Shown here piece by piece: positions 9,632 to 18,095 of a DNA stretch of 64,000 bases (within the stretch, counting starts at the first letter, position 1; the number at the start of each line of letters is the position of its first letter). The DNA comes from Candidatus Eisenbergiella merdipullorum. GTDB lineage: Bacteria; Bacillota; Clostridia; Lachnospirales; Lachnospiraceae. The notes below the pieces were generated by a model. The model was not told where the DNA came from. It did not search any database and saw only the letters and a program-made list of their open reading frames with translations. Location: contig DWYY01000121.1 of assembly GCA_019118445.1 (NCBI GenBank), forward strand, positions 1 through 64,000. Reading direction: 5' to 3'. A program made the translations under genes and the position numbers.

Positions 9632-10096
9632 ATGAAAGTATCAAATTCACCGTGGCTTTTGCATTATGACGGTTCAAGCTGCAACGGCTGCGATATAGAG
9701 GTTCTGGCCTGTCTGACTCCGGTGTACGATGTGGAGCGGTTCGGGGTCATCAATACGGGAAATCCTAAACATGCAGATATTTTCTTGATCACGGGAGGCA
9801 TCAATGAACAGAATAAGCCTGTAGTGCAGCAGATTTATTCTCAGATGCCATCCCCCAAGGTGGTCATTGCGGTGGGGATCTGTGCCTGCAACGGCGGGAT
9901 CTTCAAGGAGTGCTACAATATCCTTGGCGGCGTGGATACCATCATCCCGGTGGACATCTATGTGCCGGGCTGTGCGGCCAGGCCAGAGGCCATCATCGAC
10001 GGCGTGGTGAAGGCGGTGGCCCTGCTGGACGAAAAGAGAAAGAAGATGGCCGAAGAAAAGAAGCTGGAGAAGGCCGGAGAGGAGGGCGCAAGATGA
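9632..10096 (+). CDS. echC: Ech hydrogenase subunit C (small subunit, proximal Fe-S cluster)
   Basis: This is the NuoB-like small subunit that passes electrons to the [NiFe] site through one 4Fe-4S cluster. The 154-residue protein has the ligand pattern of the family: CNGC at residues 17-20, CACNGG near 85-90, and PGC at 113-115 (VPGCAARPE). AAGGAGCAAGGAAG lies before the ATG. The C-terminal 25 residues are a charged, probably helical Lys/Glu-rich tail (EKRKKMAEEKKLEKAGEE). The stop overlaps the echD start in ATGA. Confidence 0.94.
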   Translation: MKVSNSPWLLHYDGSSCNGCDIEVLACLTPVYDVERFGVINTGNPKHADIFLITGGINEQNKPVVQQIYSQMPSPKVVIAVGICACNGGIFKECYNILGGVDTIIPVDIYVPGCAARPEAIIDGVVKAVALLDEKRKKMAEEKKLEKAGEEGAR

Positions 10097-10458
10097 TAGA
10101 TGGAGAAATCATGCAGGTGGACCCGGAAAGCCTCATTACAGAAGTGCTGAAATTGAAGCACCGGGATTACAGGCTCATCCAGATCTGTGCTGTGAATGCG
10201 GGAGACGGCTTTGATATCACCTATTCCTTCGGGAAAGAATACAAGATGGTGGGGCTCAGGCTTTCCATCCTGCCGGATGAGGAGATCGTGAGCATCAGCG
10301 ATATTTACGCGCCGGCCTGGCTGTACGAGAATGAAATGCATGACCTGTTCGGGATCACGGTGAAGATGATGTCTGTGGATTATCATGGAAATCTTTACCG
10401 GATCAAGAAAAAAGCGCCTTATCGGAAAGAGGCGGCAGAGACGAAACAGGAAAAGTGA
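10093..10458 (+). CDS. echD: Ech hydrogenase subunit D (NuoC-like)
   Basis: This small soluble subunit (121 residues) is homologous to NuoC/HycE N-terminus and packs on the large subunit. The motif ENEMHDLFGI with the conserved Glu/His/Asp, preceded by SISDIYAPAWLYE, is typical. The start is fixed by the ATGA overlap with echC; a longer frame upstream belongs to a different reading of echC. As in other Ech enzymes, NuoC and NuoD functions are on separate genes. Confidence 0.9.
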   Translation: MIDGEIMQVDPESLITEVLKLKHRDYRLIQICAVNAGDGFDITYSFGKEYKMVGLRLSILPDEEIVSISDIYAPAWLYENEMHDLFGITVKMMSVDYHGNLYRIKKKAPYRKEAAETKQEK

Positions 10459-10471
10459 GGAGAAAAAAGAA

Positions 10472-11551
10472 ATGTCCACAAGAAGTGTTGTCCCGTTTGG
10501 GCCGCAGCATCCGGTCCTTCCGGAGCCGATCCATCTGGACCTGGTCCTGGAGGATGAAAAGGTGGTGGAAGCTGTCCCTTCCATCGGGTTTGTCCACAGG
10601 GGACTGGAAAAGCTGGTTGAAAAAAAGGAATTTACAGAATATGTCTACGTGGCGGAGCGCATCTGCGGCATCTGCAGTTTCATGCATGGCATGGGCTATT
10701 GTGAGGCGGTGGAGCACATCATGAACATTGAGATCCCGCCCCGGGCGAGGTATCTGCGCACGATCTGGTGCGAGATGAGCAGGATACACAGCCATCTGCT
10801 CTGGCTGGGGCTGCTGGCGGACGCCCTGGGGTTTGAGAGCCTGTTCATGCAGTCCTGGAAGATCAGAGAAAAGGTGCTGGATATGTTTGAAGCGTCCACC
10901 GGCGGAAGGGTGATCTTTTCTGTCAATAAGATCGGCGGCCAGAGGAAGGACATAGACGCTTCCATGCTGCGCCGTTTCGTCGCCGATTTCCAGGATATCG
11001 GAAAGGAACTGAAGGAGCTGACCAAAACCTTTCTGAATGATTCCGCGGTGAACAGCAGGCTGCGGGATGTGGGATTCCTGACGAAACAGCAGGCGCACGA
11101 CCTGGGAGCGGTAGGACCGTTCATGCGCGCCAGCGGGATCGCACTGGATAACCGGAAGCTGGGCTATGCGGCCTATTCCGACCTGAATTTTGAGCCTGTG
11201 ACCAGCAGCGTGGGAGATTGTTACGCCAGATGCGAAGTCCGCATTCATGAGATCTTCCAGTCCATTGATCTGATCCGCCAGGCGGCGTCAAAGATTCCGG
11301 GCGGAGAGGTGGCCGTGCCCTTTAAGGGCTTCCCGGAGGGAGAGTATTTCATGCGGGAAGAACAGCCCAGGGGAGAAGCGATCTACTATGTAAAGGCGAA
11401 CGGGACAAAATTCATCGACCGGTTCCGTGTGCGCACCCCCACCTTTGCCAACCTTCCTGCGCTGATACAGACGCTGAAGGGCTGCCAGCTTGCTGATGTG
11501 CCGGTCATGATCCTGACGATCGATCCCTGCATCAGTTGTACGGAGCGATAA
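10472..11551 (+). CDS. echE: Ech hydrogenase subunit E (large subunit, [NiFe] active site)
   Basis: This is the catalytic large subunit, homologous to NuoD. Unlike NuoD it keeps both CxxC pairs that bind the NiFe centre: RICGIC (C65, C68) and DPCISC (C353, C356), so it is a true hydrogenase. The protein (359 residues) ends directly after DPCISCTER without the cleavable C-terminal extension of most [NiFe] large subunits; Ech/CooH-type enzymes are known for this. The start at 10472 is preceded by GTGAGGAG and gives PFGPQHPVLPEP at the N-terminus as in the family. Confidence 0.95.
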   Translation: MSTRSVVPFGPQHPVLPEPIHLDLVLEDEKVVEAVPSIGFVHRGLEKLVEKKEFTEYVYVAERICGICSFMHGMGYCEAVEHIMNIEIPPRARYLRTIWCEMSRIHSHLLWLGLLADALGFESLFMQSWKIREKVLDMFEASTGGRVIFSVNKIGGQRKDIDASMLRRFVADFQDIGKELKELTKTFLNDSAVNSRLRDVGFLTKQQAHDLGAVGPFMRASGIALDNRKLGYAAYSDLNFEPVTSSVGDCYARCEVRIHEIFQSIDLIRQAASKIPGGEVAVPFKGFPEGEYFMREEQPRGEAIYYVKANGTKFIDRFRVRTPTFANLPALIQTLKGCQLADVPVMILTIDPCISCTER

Positions 11552-11627
11552 GGGGTAGGCTGAAGGACCGCCGCTTTGTCTAAAAGAAACCGCCGCCTGC
11601 AGCGGCAAAAAGGAGGCAGTTTTTGCC

Positions 11628-12101
11628 ATGAAAAACATGAGGATCATGAGATTTACTAGGACGGCGCTGAAGAATCTGTTCAGCCCGCCAGCCACCAGAT
11701 CCTATCCGGAACAGCCCAGAGAATATCCGGAGCGGACGAGGGGCCATATAGAAAACGATATTGACACCTGCATTCTCTGCGGCCTTTGTTCCAGAAAATG
11801 CCCCACGGGCGCGATCACGGTGAACCGGGCGGAGAAGACCTGGAAGATTGACCGCTTCGGCTGCATCCAGTGCGGCTGCTGCGTGGAGAACTGCCCGAAA
11901 AAGTGTCTGCGCATGGAAAAGACCTATCCGGAGCCCGGCCCGGAAAAGAGGACGGATACCCTCATAAAAACTAACATGCCTGCTCCGGCCCCTAAGCCGG
12001 CGGCAAACCCGCAGGGAGCGGCTGCTTCGCCTGCGAAACCTGCTGCGAACCCACAGACGCCTGCTTCGCCTGTGGCTCCCGCCGGGAAGGCAGAAGCATG
12101 A
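11628..12101 (+). CDS. echF: Ech hydrogenase subunit F (two-cluster ferredoxin subunit)
   Basis: This is the NuoI-like subunit that accepts electrons from ferredoxin. Two 4Fe-4S motifs are clear: CILCGLCSRKCP (from about residue 48) and CIQCGCCVENCP (from about 76). The last 50 residues are an unusual Pro/Ala-rich tail with two PAANPQ copies, built on repeated CTGCTTCGCCTG at the DNA level (12022 and 12061). Most relatives end soon after the second cluster, so the tail is probably a lineage-specific addition. A hairpin (GCCGC CTGCA GCGGC) lies just before the AAAAAGGAGG ribosome site. The stop overlaps hypF in ATGA. Confidence 0.92.
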   Translation: MKNMRIMRFTRTALKNLFSPPATRSYPEQPREYPERTRGHIENDIDTCILCGLCSRKCPTGAITVNRAEKTWKIDRFGCIQCGCCVENCPKKCLRMEKTYPEPGPEKRTDTLIKTNMPAPAPKPAANPQGAAASPAKPAANPQTPASPVAPAGKAEA

Positions 12102-14551
12102 GGGCGCAGATCACGGTCCTGGGAGTGGTGCAGGGGGTAGGCTTCCGCCCTTTTGTGGCGGAAACTGCCCGTGAGCTTTCCATCCGTGGAAGCGTATGCA
12201 ACAGCGGAGGCGTGGTGCGGATCGAGGCGTTTGGAACAGGAGAGGCGATGGAGGAAATGATCCGTCGCCTTCGTTTTTGTGCGCCGACTTCCGCGCGGGT
12301 AGAACGGGTGGTCGTGGAAGAAGGAAAAGAAGCCGGTTATCCTGAACCGGCGGATTTCCGGATCGTGGAGAGCGAGAAGGAAAATAAGGCGGATATCCCG
12401 CTGATCCCTCCTGACCTTCCCATCTGTGAGGACTGCCTTGCGGAGATGAGGGACCCGTCCAACCGCCGCTTCCGTTATCCCTTCATCAGTTGTACGGCGT
12501 GCGGTCCCCGCTACAGCATTTTGGAGGCCCTTCCCTATGACAGGGAGCACATTTCCATGCGGGACTATGCCATGTGCGCGGAGTGCAGACGGGAATACCG
12601 GCAGCCGGGCGGCAGGAGACGGCACGCACAGACCATATCCTGTCCCGATTGCGGTCCGCAGTTGATCCTGAGCGGGCCGGAAGAATTTGCTTCGGAAGTC
12701 ACATCGGAGGGCAACGTACCTTCCGGCCTGCAGCCGGACACGGAAGCGGCTCTTGAAAAAGCGGCAGGAATCCTGAAGGCAGGCGGTCTCCTGGCGGTGA
12801 AGGGGATCGGCGGATATCAGTTTGCCTGCCGCCCGGACCTGGAGGAAACGGTGCGGAGGCTGCGCCTGTTGAAGGGCAGGGAGAAAAAGCCCTTTGCGGT
12901 GATGTTTCCCTCCTTGGAAAGCATCCGCGCTTTCTGCAGGGTTTCCAGGCAGGAAGAGGCGCTGCTGGTTTCCCCCGCCCGGCCCATCGTCCTCCTGGAG
13001 CGAAAGGGCGTGGATGCCTTCTGTCCCTCTTTGTGCTCAGAAAGCCGGTATCTTGGGGCGTTTCTTCCGTATACGGGCCTGCATCAGCTTCTTACCGAAG
13101 AAGCGGGGCCGCTGGTGATGACCAGCGCGAATGTGACGGACGATCCCATTTTCACACAGGAAAAAGAGCTTGCGCAGCTCTGGCAGCGCTTTCCGGATCT
13201 CCTGTCCGGCGCGGCATGGAATACGAGGCGTATCGTGCCGCCTCTGGACGATTCCCTGATGCGGGTCACGGCCGGGCATGTGCAGATGCTCCGCAGAAGC
13301 CGGGGCTTCGTCCCCTCGCCCGTATATCTGGCGGAACGCAGGCATCCTGCTTCGCAGGAACGCACGGATTCTGCTTCGCAGAGGAACACGGATCCGGCTT
13401 TCCCGGTCCTGGCCTTCGGCGGCGACCTGAAGGCTGTATTCTGCCTTGCGGCCGGAAACCGGGCTTACCTGAGCCAGTATTTTGGGGATATGGAAAATTT
13501 CCGGGTGTATCAGATCTGGAAGAAAGAGCTGTCCCGGATGGAAAAATTATTCGGCCTCCGTCCCGGAGCCCTTGTGTGCGACCTGCATCCCGGCTATGTG
13601 ACGGCGCAGATGGCGGAGAAGACGGCAAAGGAGAGCGGGCTTTTCCTGCTCCGCGTCCAGCATCACCATGCCCATGCGGCTTCCGTGATGGCGGAGCACG
13701 GGCTGGAACGCTGCATTGGCGTGGTCTTTGACGGAACCGGATACGGAACGGACGGGCATGTGTGGGGCGGGGAGTTCCTGCTGTGCGAAGGCGCTTTCTT
13801 CGAGCGCGTGGGCCATCTGGAGGAGATCGGGCTGGCAGGAGGGGACGCCGCGGCTTTGGATGCGGCTCTGGACGCGGCCTGTCATCTGGCAGACCTTTCC
13901 GGGCCAGAAAACAAAAAGGAGCCGGAATGGCTCCAATATAGCCTTCTGGCGGTTCCGGATGAGGTCCGCTCCAGGCTGGATTTCGTGAAAAAAGTGCTGG
14001 AGGCGGGAATCCATGTGCAGAAAAGCTCCAGCATGGGGAGGCTCTTTGACGCGGTCAGCGCTTTGCTTGGGATCCGTTTTTCTAACAGTTATGAGGGGGA
14101 GTGCGCGATCGCGCTGGAGAATGCGGCCTGGATGGCAAAAAGGCGGACGGCAGGGATGCAGGAGATCCGCCCGCTGCCATTTCCGGTCCAGGAGGAGGAC
14201 GGGATGCTGACCGCGGACAGAAAGACGCTCCTTAAAGCCCTGCTCCGGGAATATGACAGGCTGACCCAAAACGGGATGCACAGAGAACAGGCGGCGCAGG
14301 CTCTTGCCCTGGCCTTTCATGACGCGGCCGCGGATATGACGCTTGCCATGTGCCGGAAGCTCCGGGAGAAAACCGGGATTTCCCAGACTGCTTTAAGCGG
14401 CGGCGTATTTGCCAACGTCCTTCTTCAGGAACGCTGCAGGACGCTGCTGGAGAAGGACGGCTTTCAGGTATATGTCAATGAACAGGTTCCCGGAAACGAC
14501 GGCGGCATCTGCCTGGGCCAGGCCTGGATCGCGGCCCGCAGTCTGAAATGA
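12098..14551 (+). CDS. hypF: Carbamoyltransferase HypF, [NiFe]-hydrogenase maturation
   Basis: HypF activates carbamoyl phosphate and transfers the group to the C-terminal Cys of HypE, giving the cyanide ligands of the NiFe site. The domains appear in the usual order over 817 residues: acylphosphatase-like (GVVQGVGFRPF, residues 7-17), two zinc motifs (CEDC...CTACG, CAECR...CPDCG, about 108-190), YrdC-like (KGIGGYQFACR) and Kae1-like (HHHAHAASVMAEHG, GDGTGYG-type VFDGTGYGTDG). Between the YrdC and Kae1 parts there is an extra stretch RRHPASQERTDSASQRN encoded by two tandem copies of a short hairpin (13346-13395). Translational coupling to echF ties it to Ech maturation. Confidence 0.96.
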   Translation: MRAQITVLGVVQGVGFRPFVAETARELSIRGSVCNSGGVVRIEAFGTGEAMEEMIRRLRFCAPTSARVERVVVEEGKEAGYPEPADFRIVESEKENKADIPLIPPDLPICEDCLAEMRDPSNRRFRYPFISCTACGPRYSILEALPYDREHISMRDYAMCAECRREYRQPGGRRRHAQTISCPDCGPQLILSGPEEFASEVTSEGNVPSGLQPDTEAALEKAAGILKAGGLLAVKGIGGYQFACRPDLEETVRRLRLLKGREKKPFAVMFPSLESIRAFCRVSRQEEALLVSPARPIVLLERKGVDAFCPSLCSESRYLGAFLPYTGLHQLLTEEAGPLVMTSANVTDDPIFTQEKELAQLWQRFPDLLSGAAWNTRRIVPPLDDSLMRVTAGHVQMLRRSRGFVPSPVYLAERRHPASQERTDSASQRNTDPAFPVLAFGGDLKAVFCLAAGNRAYLSQYFGDMENFRVYQIWKKELSRMEKLFGLRPGALVCDLHPGYVTAQMAEKTAKESGLFLLRVQHHHAHAASVMAEHGLERCIGVVFDGTGYGTDGHVWGGEFLLCEGAFFERVGHLEEIGLAGGDAAALDAALDAACHLADLSGPENKKEPEWLQYSLLAVPDEVRSRLDFVKKVLEAGIHVQKSSSMGRLFDAVSALLGIRFSNSYEGECAIALENAAWMAKRRTAGMQEIRPLPFPVQEEDGMLTADRKTLLKALLREYDRLTQNGMHREQAAQALALAFHDAAADMTLAMCRKLREKTGISQTALSGGVFANVLLQERCRTLLEKDGFQVYVNEQVPGNDGGICLGQAWIAARSLK

Positions 14552-14571
14552 TTCCGCCGGGTGTGAAGCGG

Positions 14572-15690
14572 TCAGACCAGCTTTTCCGCGAAATCGCAAA
14601 GATCGCGCGTGGAATTCGGATTGATATATCTGTGCTGCGCCTCCAGCATTTCCTCCTTCAGCCCCGGATCGTCCTGCAGGGCGGTGAGGGCCGGGATCAG
14701 GTCCGTCTGCGGATGTTTTGCGGTGAGAGCCATTTTGTGCGAGGAAAAGAAGGCGGCGTTGTGCGTCTCACACCCCGGTATGGGAGAGAGAAGGATCAGC
14801 GGAACGCCGGAAACGGCCGCTTCCGTTGAGGAAAGCCCGCCTGGTTTCGAGAAGAAGACGTCGCAGGCCCTCATGTATTCCGCCATGCGGGGCGTGCTCT
14901 CCAGGATCAGCACCCGGCTGTCGGACTGATATTTCCTGCAAAGCGACTGGTACAGCCCGCGCCTTTTTCCGCAGATGATGACGAGCGTGCCGTTTCCTTC
15001 GCTGTTGAGCCAGGTGCGCAGGATCTCGGCGGACCTGGGGATATCGCCTGCGCCGATGCTCCCGCCGGCGAGCAGCAGGCAGAGGCCGTCTTCAGGAAGG
15101 CCAAGCCTTTTGCGGGCCTCTTTCCGGGAAAAGGAGAGGGTGAATTTCCGGTTCACCGGTATGCCAAAGGGCAGAAGCTTTTCTGCGGGAATCCCTCTTT
15201 CGGTGAATTCATGGGCCAGTTCTGCGGACGGAATGATATAATAGTCGCTGATCCCTTCCTCCAGAAAGGGGATGCAGGTATAATCCGTCGCGATCTGGAT
15301 GGTTTTGGGAAGCGCCGTCCCCTGCTTCTGAAGGGCCGTCAGGATGTGCGCCGGATACAAGTGGGTCATGAAGATCACGTCAAAAGGATTCTGTTCCAGA
15401 TAACGTTTCATATATTTGGAAAGCAGGCTGTTCACTTCATAAACCGGAGAATGGACGGGCAGTCTGCGGTAACATTCCCCGAGAGAATAGGCAAGACCGA
15501 ACAGGCGCGGTGCGTTCTGCACCAGACGGATGTAGCTGTTGCCCACGAGGGCGGCTGTTTTTCTGCCCGCCAGGGTAAATGGGTCGAGCATGACGGCCGT
15601 ATGGCCGCGCCGTCTCAGTTCATCGGCGACCGCCCGTGCGGCTGAGTGATGTCCGCCGCCGGTGCCGCAGGAGAGTATCAATGCTTCCAT
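14572..15690 (-). CDS. MGDG-synthase family (UgtP-like) diacylglycerol glycosyltransferase
   Basis: This is a GT28-type glycosyltransferase of 372 residues, the family that makes glucosyl- or galactosyl-diacylglycerol in the membrane. The N-terminus GTGGGHHSAARAVADEL is the hallmark of the MGDG synthase N-terminal domain; DVIFMTHLYPA, and the C-terminal UDP-sugar site CDVFFSKPGGLSSTEA are intact. It overlaps the upstream plsY-like gene by 13 bases on the same strand, so the two form a lipid-synthesis operon. It is oriented against the surrounding hydrogenase genes. The sugar donor and product cannot be told from sequence. Confidence 0.87.
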   Translation of the reverse strand: MEALILSCGTGGGHHSAARAVADELRRRGHTAVMLDPFTLAGRKTAALVGNSYIRLVQNAPRLFGLAYSLGECYRRLPVHSPVYEVNSLLSKYMKRYLEQNPFDVIFMTHLYPAHILTALQKQGTALPKTIQIATDYTCIPFLEEGISDYYIIPSAELAHEFTERGIPAEKLLPFGIPVNRKFTLSFSRKEARKRLGLPEDGLCLLLAGGSIGAGDIPRSAEILRTWLNSEGNGTLVIICGKRRGLYQSLCRKYQSDSRVLILESTPRMAEYMRACDVFFSKPGGLSSTEAAVSGVPLILLSPIPGCETHNAAFFSSHKMALTAKHPQTDLIPALTALQDDPGLKEEMLEAQHRYINPNSTRDLCDFAEKLV

Positions 15691-16355
15691 AAGACTTTTA
15701 CCTCACATCTTTCGCGTATTTCAGAGCCGGAAAGGAGCTTCAGCGCCACAGCCGCCGTAATCATCAGGAAACCTGCCGGGATGGGGCTGCCGGGAAAGAA
15801 AAGGACCATGAGAGCGGCTGCGGCCAAGTAGGTGAACAGGGTCCGGTGGCAGTGTGGCGTGATCTTCAGGATCAGGGAGAAAAACAGAAAAACACCCGCC
15901 AGGACCAGTACAGGACGCAGCTGCGGCAGAAGCCCCAGGAGACATCCAAAGGTTGTGGTGATGCCTTTTCCTCCGTGAAATCTGTGCCAGAGCGGGAAAA
16001 TATGGCCCAGCACAGGCGCCGCCAGAACAAGAGAAAGCCCGGCGCCCGGAAGGCCGCCGGAAAAGGACGGTCCCTCTCTGAACCTAGCCATAGCGGCAAA
16101 AAATCCATGCGCATCCATCGGCGCCGGCGTATGTAGATAAAGATATACGGGCAGGAATCCTTTCATCAGGTCAAAGCACAGCGTCAGGATGCCGCAGAGC
16201 AGTCCTCCGTAGAGAAAGGCATTGTAAACGCCGGGATTCTTATCCTGGCTGTCGGCCGTAACATCTTCTTTTCCAAAGATACGGCCGAAAAATTTTGCGG
16301 ACAGAAGGCTGCCGGACAGGTAGCCAAGGATCGTGTAAAAAAGCGTCTGATACAA
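15678..16355 (-). CDS. PlsY-like glycerol-3-phosphate acyltransferase
   Basis: This membrane protein (225 residues) matches PlsY, which transfers acyl from acyl-phosphate to glycerol-3-phosphate. Family motifs visible are GYLSGSLLSAKFFGR near residue 11, GHIFPLWHRFHGGKGITTTFG near 125, and DLMKGFLPVY near 62. About five to six hydrophobic helices can be seen. The first motif lacks the usual SIPxGYL wording and the Asn of the second motif is in NPGVYNAF. Start is a TTG codon with AGGGTGA 6 bases upstream. It may be a second PlsY paralogue rather than the housekeeping one. Confidence 0.82.
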   Translation of the reverse strand: MYQTLFYTILGYLSGSLLSAKFFGRIFGKEDVTADSQDKNPGVYNAFLYGGLLCGILTLCFDLMKGFLPVYLYLHTPAPMDAHGFFAAMARFREGPSFSGGLPGAGLSLVLAAPVLGHIFPLWHRFHGGKGITTTFGCLLGLLPQLRPVLVLAGVFLFFSLILKITPHCHRTLFTYLAAAALMVLFFPGSPIPAGFLMITAAVALKLLSGSEIRERCEVKVLWKH

Positions 16356-16782
16356 ATTCTCACCCTCTTAAAACAAATGTCTGCAGCGTTTATAAACATT
16401 TATAAAATGCTTCAGCACCATGAGTTGATTATACATGGATATGCGGATTTCGTCACGGTTTTTTTATGGAAAAAATGGATCAGACAGCTTCTGTCCGCAC
16501 TTTGCCTTGTCAGCCATCGGTTTTCTGCTGTTTGTCATAGCTGCGATCACCTTCATCGTCTCCCGGTCCATAGACCGGCTTCCTATGGTGAAGACAGACG
16601 GTATACACAGAAACCGGCATGCCGCTTCTGCCAAAGGCACGGGTTTGCTCATCAGGCTGGAAATTTAAAGAGAAGAGTGTATAATAGAGAATGGTTCCGG
16701 GGCTTCCGGAATCCTTAATCTACAGAAAGGAAATACTGTCCGATGGGCAGCCGCCCATACGGAGATCAGTTCATGAAAAGAT
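16356..16782. other. Intergenic region between divergent plsY-like gene and hypC
   Basis: No convincing gene is visible. A 77-residue frame on the plus strand (16435-16668) contains one hydrophobic stretch but has no ribosome site. TATAAT at 16680-16685 is a good -10 element for hypCDE, although no matching -35 is seen 16-18 bases upstream, and a GAAAGGAA stands at 16725-16732. The hypC ribosome site is weak. Confidence 0.4.
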
Positions 16783-17013
16783 ATGTGTGTTGCATTACCC
16801 GGACGGGTATTATCGGTAGATGGAACAAAGGCTATGGTGGATTTTCGGGGAAACCGGGTCACTGCGGAGGCAGGTCTTGTAAAAGTGAAGCCCGGCGACC
16901 GAGTGCTGGTGCATGCGGGCTGCATCCTTCAGGCGCTTTCCGAGGAGGAGGGCGACCGGATGCAGGAACTGTTCGACGAGCTGGAGGAGGTCATGGCGGA
17001 TGAAGATCCTTGA
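16783..17013 (+). CDS. hypC: Hydrogenase maturation chaperone HypC
   Basis: HypC carries the Fe(CN)2CO unit with HypD and delivers it to the large subunit precursor. The 76-residue protein starts with MCVALPGRV, whose Cys2 is the essential ligand exposed after Met removal; this fixes the start. The OB-fold core VDFRGNRVTAEAGLVKVKPG and VHAGCILQAL match the family. It overlaps hypD by 14 bases. Confidence 0.95.
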   Translation: MCVALPGRVLSVDGTKAMVDFRGNRVTAEAGLVKVKPGDRVLVHAGCILQALSEEEGDRMQELFDELEEVMADEDP

Positions 17014-18067
17014 GTATCTGCAAAGCTATAGGGGGAAACCGCTGCGCTTCATGGAGGTGTGCGGCACTCATACGGCGGAAATCAACAGAAACGGGATTCC
17101 CGCCCTGCTTCCACCCTCCATTGAGCTGGTCTCCGGTCCCGGCTGTCCGGTCTGTGTGACGGTGAGCGCTTACATTGACCGCCTGATCGAGCTTGGCATG
17201 GATCCTGAGAACTGTATCGTGACCTTTGGCGATATGCTGCGCGTTCCCGGAAGCAGCATCAGCCTGAGCGAAGCCCGCTCCCGGGGCTGCAGCGTGCGGA
17301 TGGTCTATTCTCCCATGGATGCGCTGAAGCTTGCAAAAGCGGATCCGGGGCATGTTTATATTTTTGCGGCGGTGGGCTTTGAGACCACGACCCCGGTCTA
17401 TGCCCTCCTGGTGCAGGAAGCGCTGGAGCAGGGGATCGGAAATCTGCGCCTGCTCACCTCCCTGAAGGTGATGCCGCCTGTGATCGACTGGATCTGCGCC
17501 CATAACTCTGACAGCGCGCAGTCCGGAGAAGCCTGTGAATCCCAAAGGATTCATGGATTTCTCGCCCCCGGTCACGTGAGCGTGATCACGGGCAGCCGCG
17601 CCTTTGAGCCGCTTGCCCGGAAGTATGGGCTGCCCTTTGTGGTGGCGGGCTTTGAAGGAGAGGAGATCCTTGCCGCGATCGCTGCTCTGGTGAAGCTGCA
17701 GGGACAGGGGAGGGTGCTGAATATGTACCCTTCCGCCGTGACGGAGGAAGGAAACAGGACGGCGCAGGAACGGGTGGAGCGCATCTTTGAACCCTGTGAC
17801 GCGGCCTGGCGCGGCATCGGCGTGATCGCCGGGTCCGGAAGGAAGCTGAGAAAGGAATATGAAGCTTTTGACGCGGGAAGCGCCTCTCTGCTTGAAGATG
17901 AGGGCGGAAACCCCGCCTGTTGCTGTGCCCGGGTGCTGATGGGAAGGATACGGCCGCGGGAGTGCCCGCTGTTCGGAAAGGCTTGTACGCCGCAGACGCC
18001 GCAGGGCGCCTGCATGGTTTCTACGGAAGGGAGCTGCTTTTCCTGCTGGCAGTCAGAGGGGCTGTGA
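17000..18067 (+). CDS. hypD: Hydrogenase maturation factor HypD
   Basis: HypD is the Fe-S scaffold on which the Fe(CN)2CO centre is built, with HypC and HypE. The 355-residue protein has CGTHT (C21), GPGCPVC (46-52), the GFETT-containing FAAVGFETTTPVYA, and the C-terminal Cys-rich cluster region (CCCARVLMG, RECPLFGKAC, GACMVSTEGSC). The start overlaps hypC; upstream in-frame sequence is hypC in another frame. It is followed by hypE after 28 bases. Confidence 0.95.
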   Translation: MKILEYLQSYRGKPLRFMEVCGTHTAEINRNGIPALLPPSIELVSGPGCPVCVTVSAYIDRLIELGMDPENCIVTFGDMLRVPGSSISLSEARSRGCSVRMVYSPMDALKLAKADPGHVYIFAAVGFETTTPVYALLVQEALEQGIGNLRLLTSLKVMPPVIDWICAHNSDSAQSGEACESQRIHGFLAPGHVSVITGSRAFEPLARKYGLPFVVAGFEGEEILAAIAALVKLQGQGRVLNMYPSAVTEEGNRTAQERVERIFEPCDAAWRGIGVIAGSGRKLRKEYEAFDAGSASLLEDEGGNPACCCARVLMGRIRPRECPLFGKACTPQTPQGACMVSTEGSCFSCWQSEGL

Positions 18068-18095
18068 AGAAAAGCATTTCAGAATGGAGAAGGAT

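Noticed and set aside
16435-16668. 77-residue frame with one hydrophobic stretch between plsY-like gene and hypC
   Set aside because: No ribosome site, atypical composition, and overlapping antisense frame; insufficient support.
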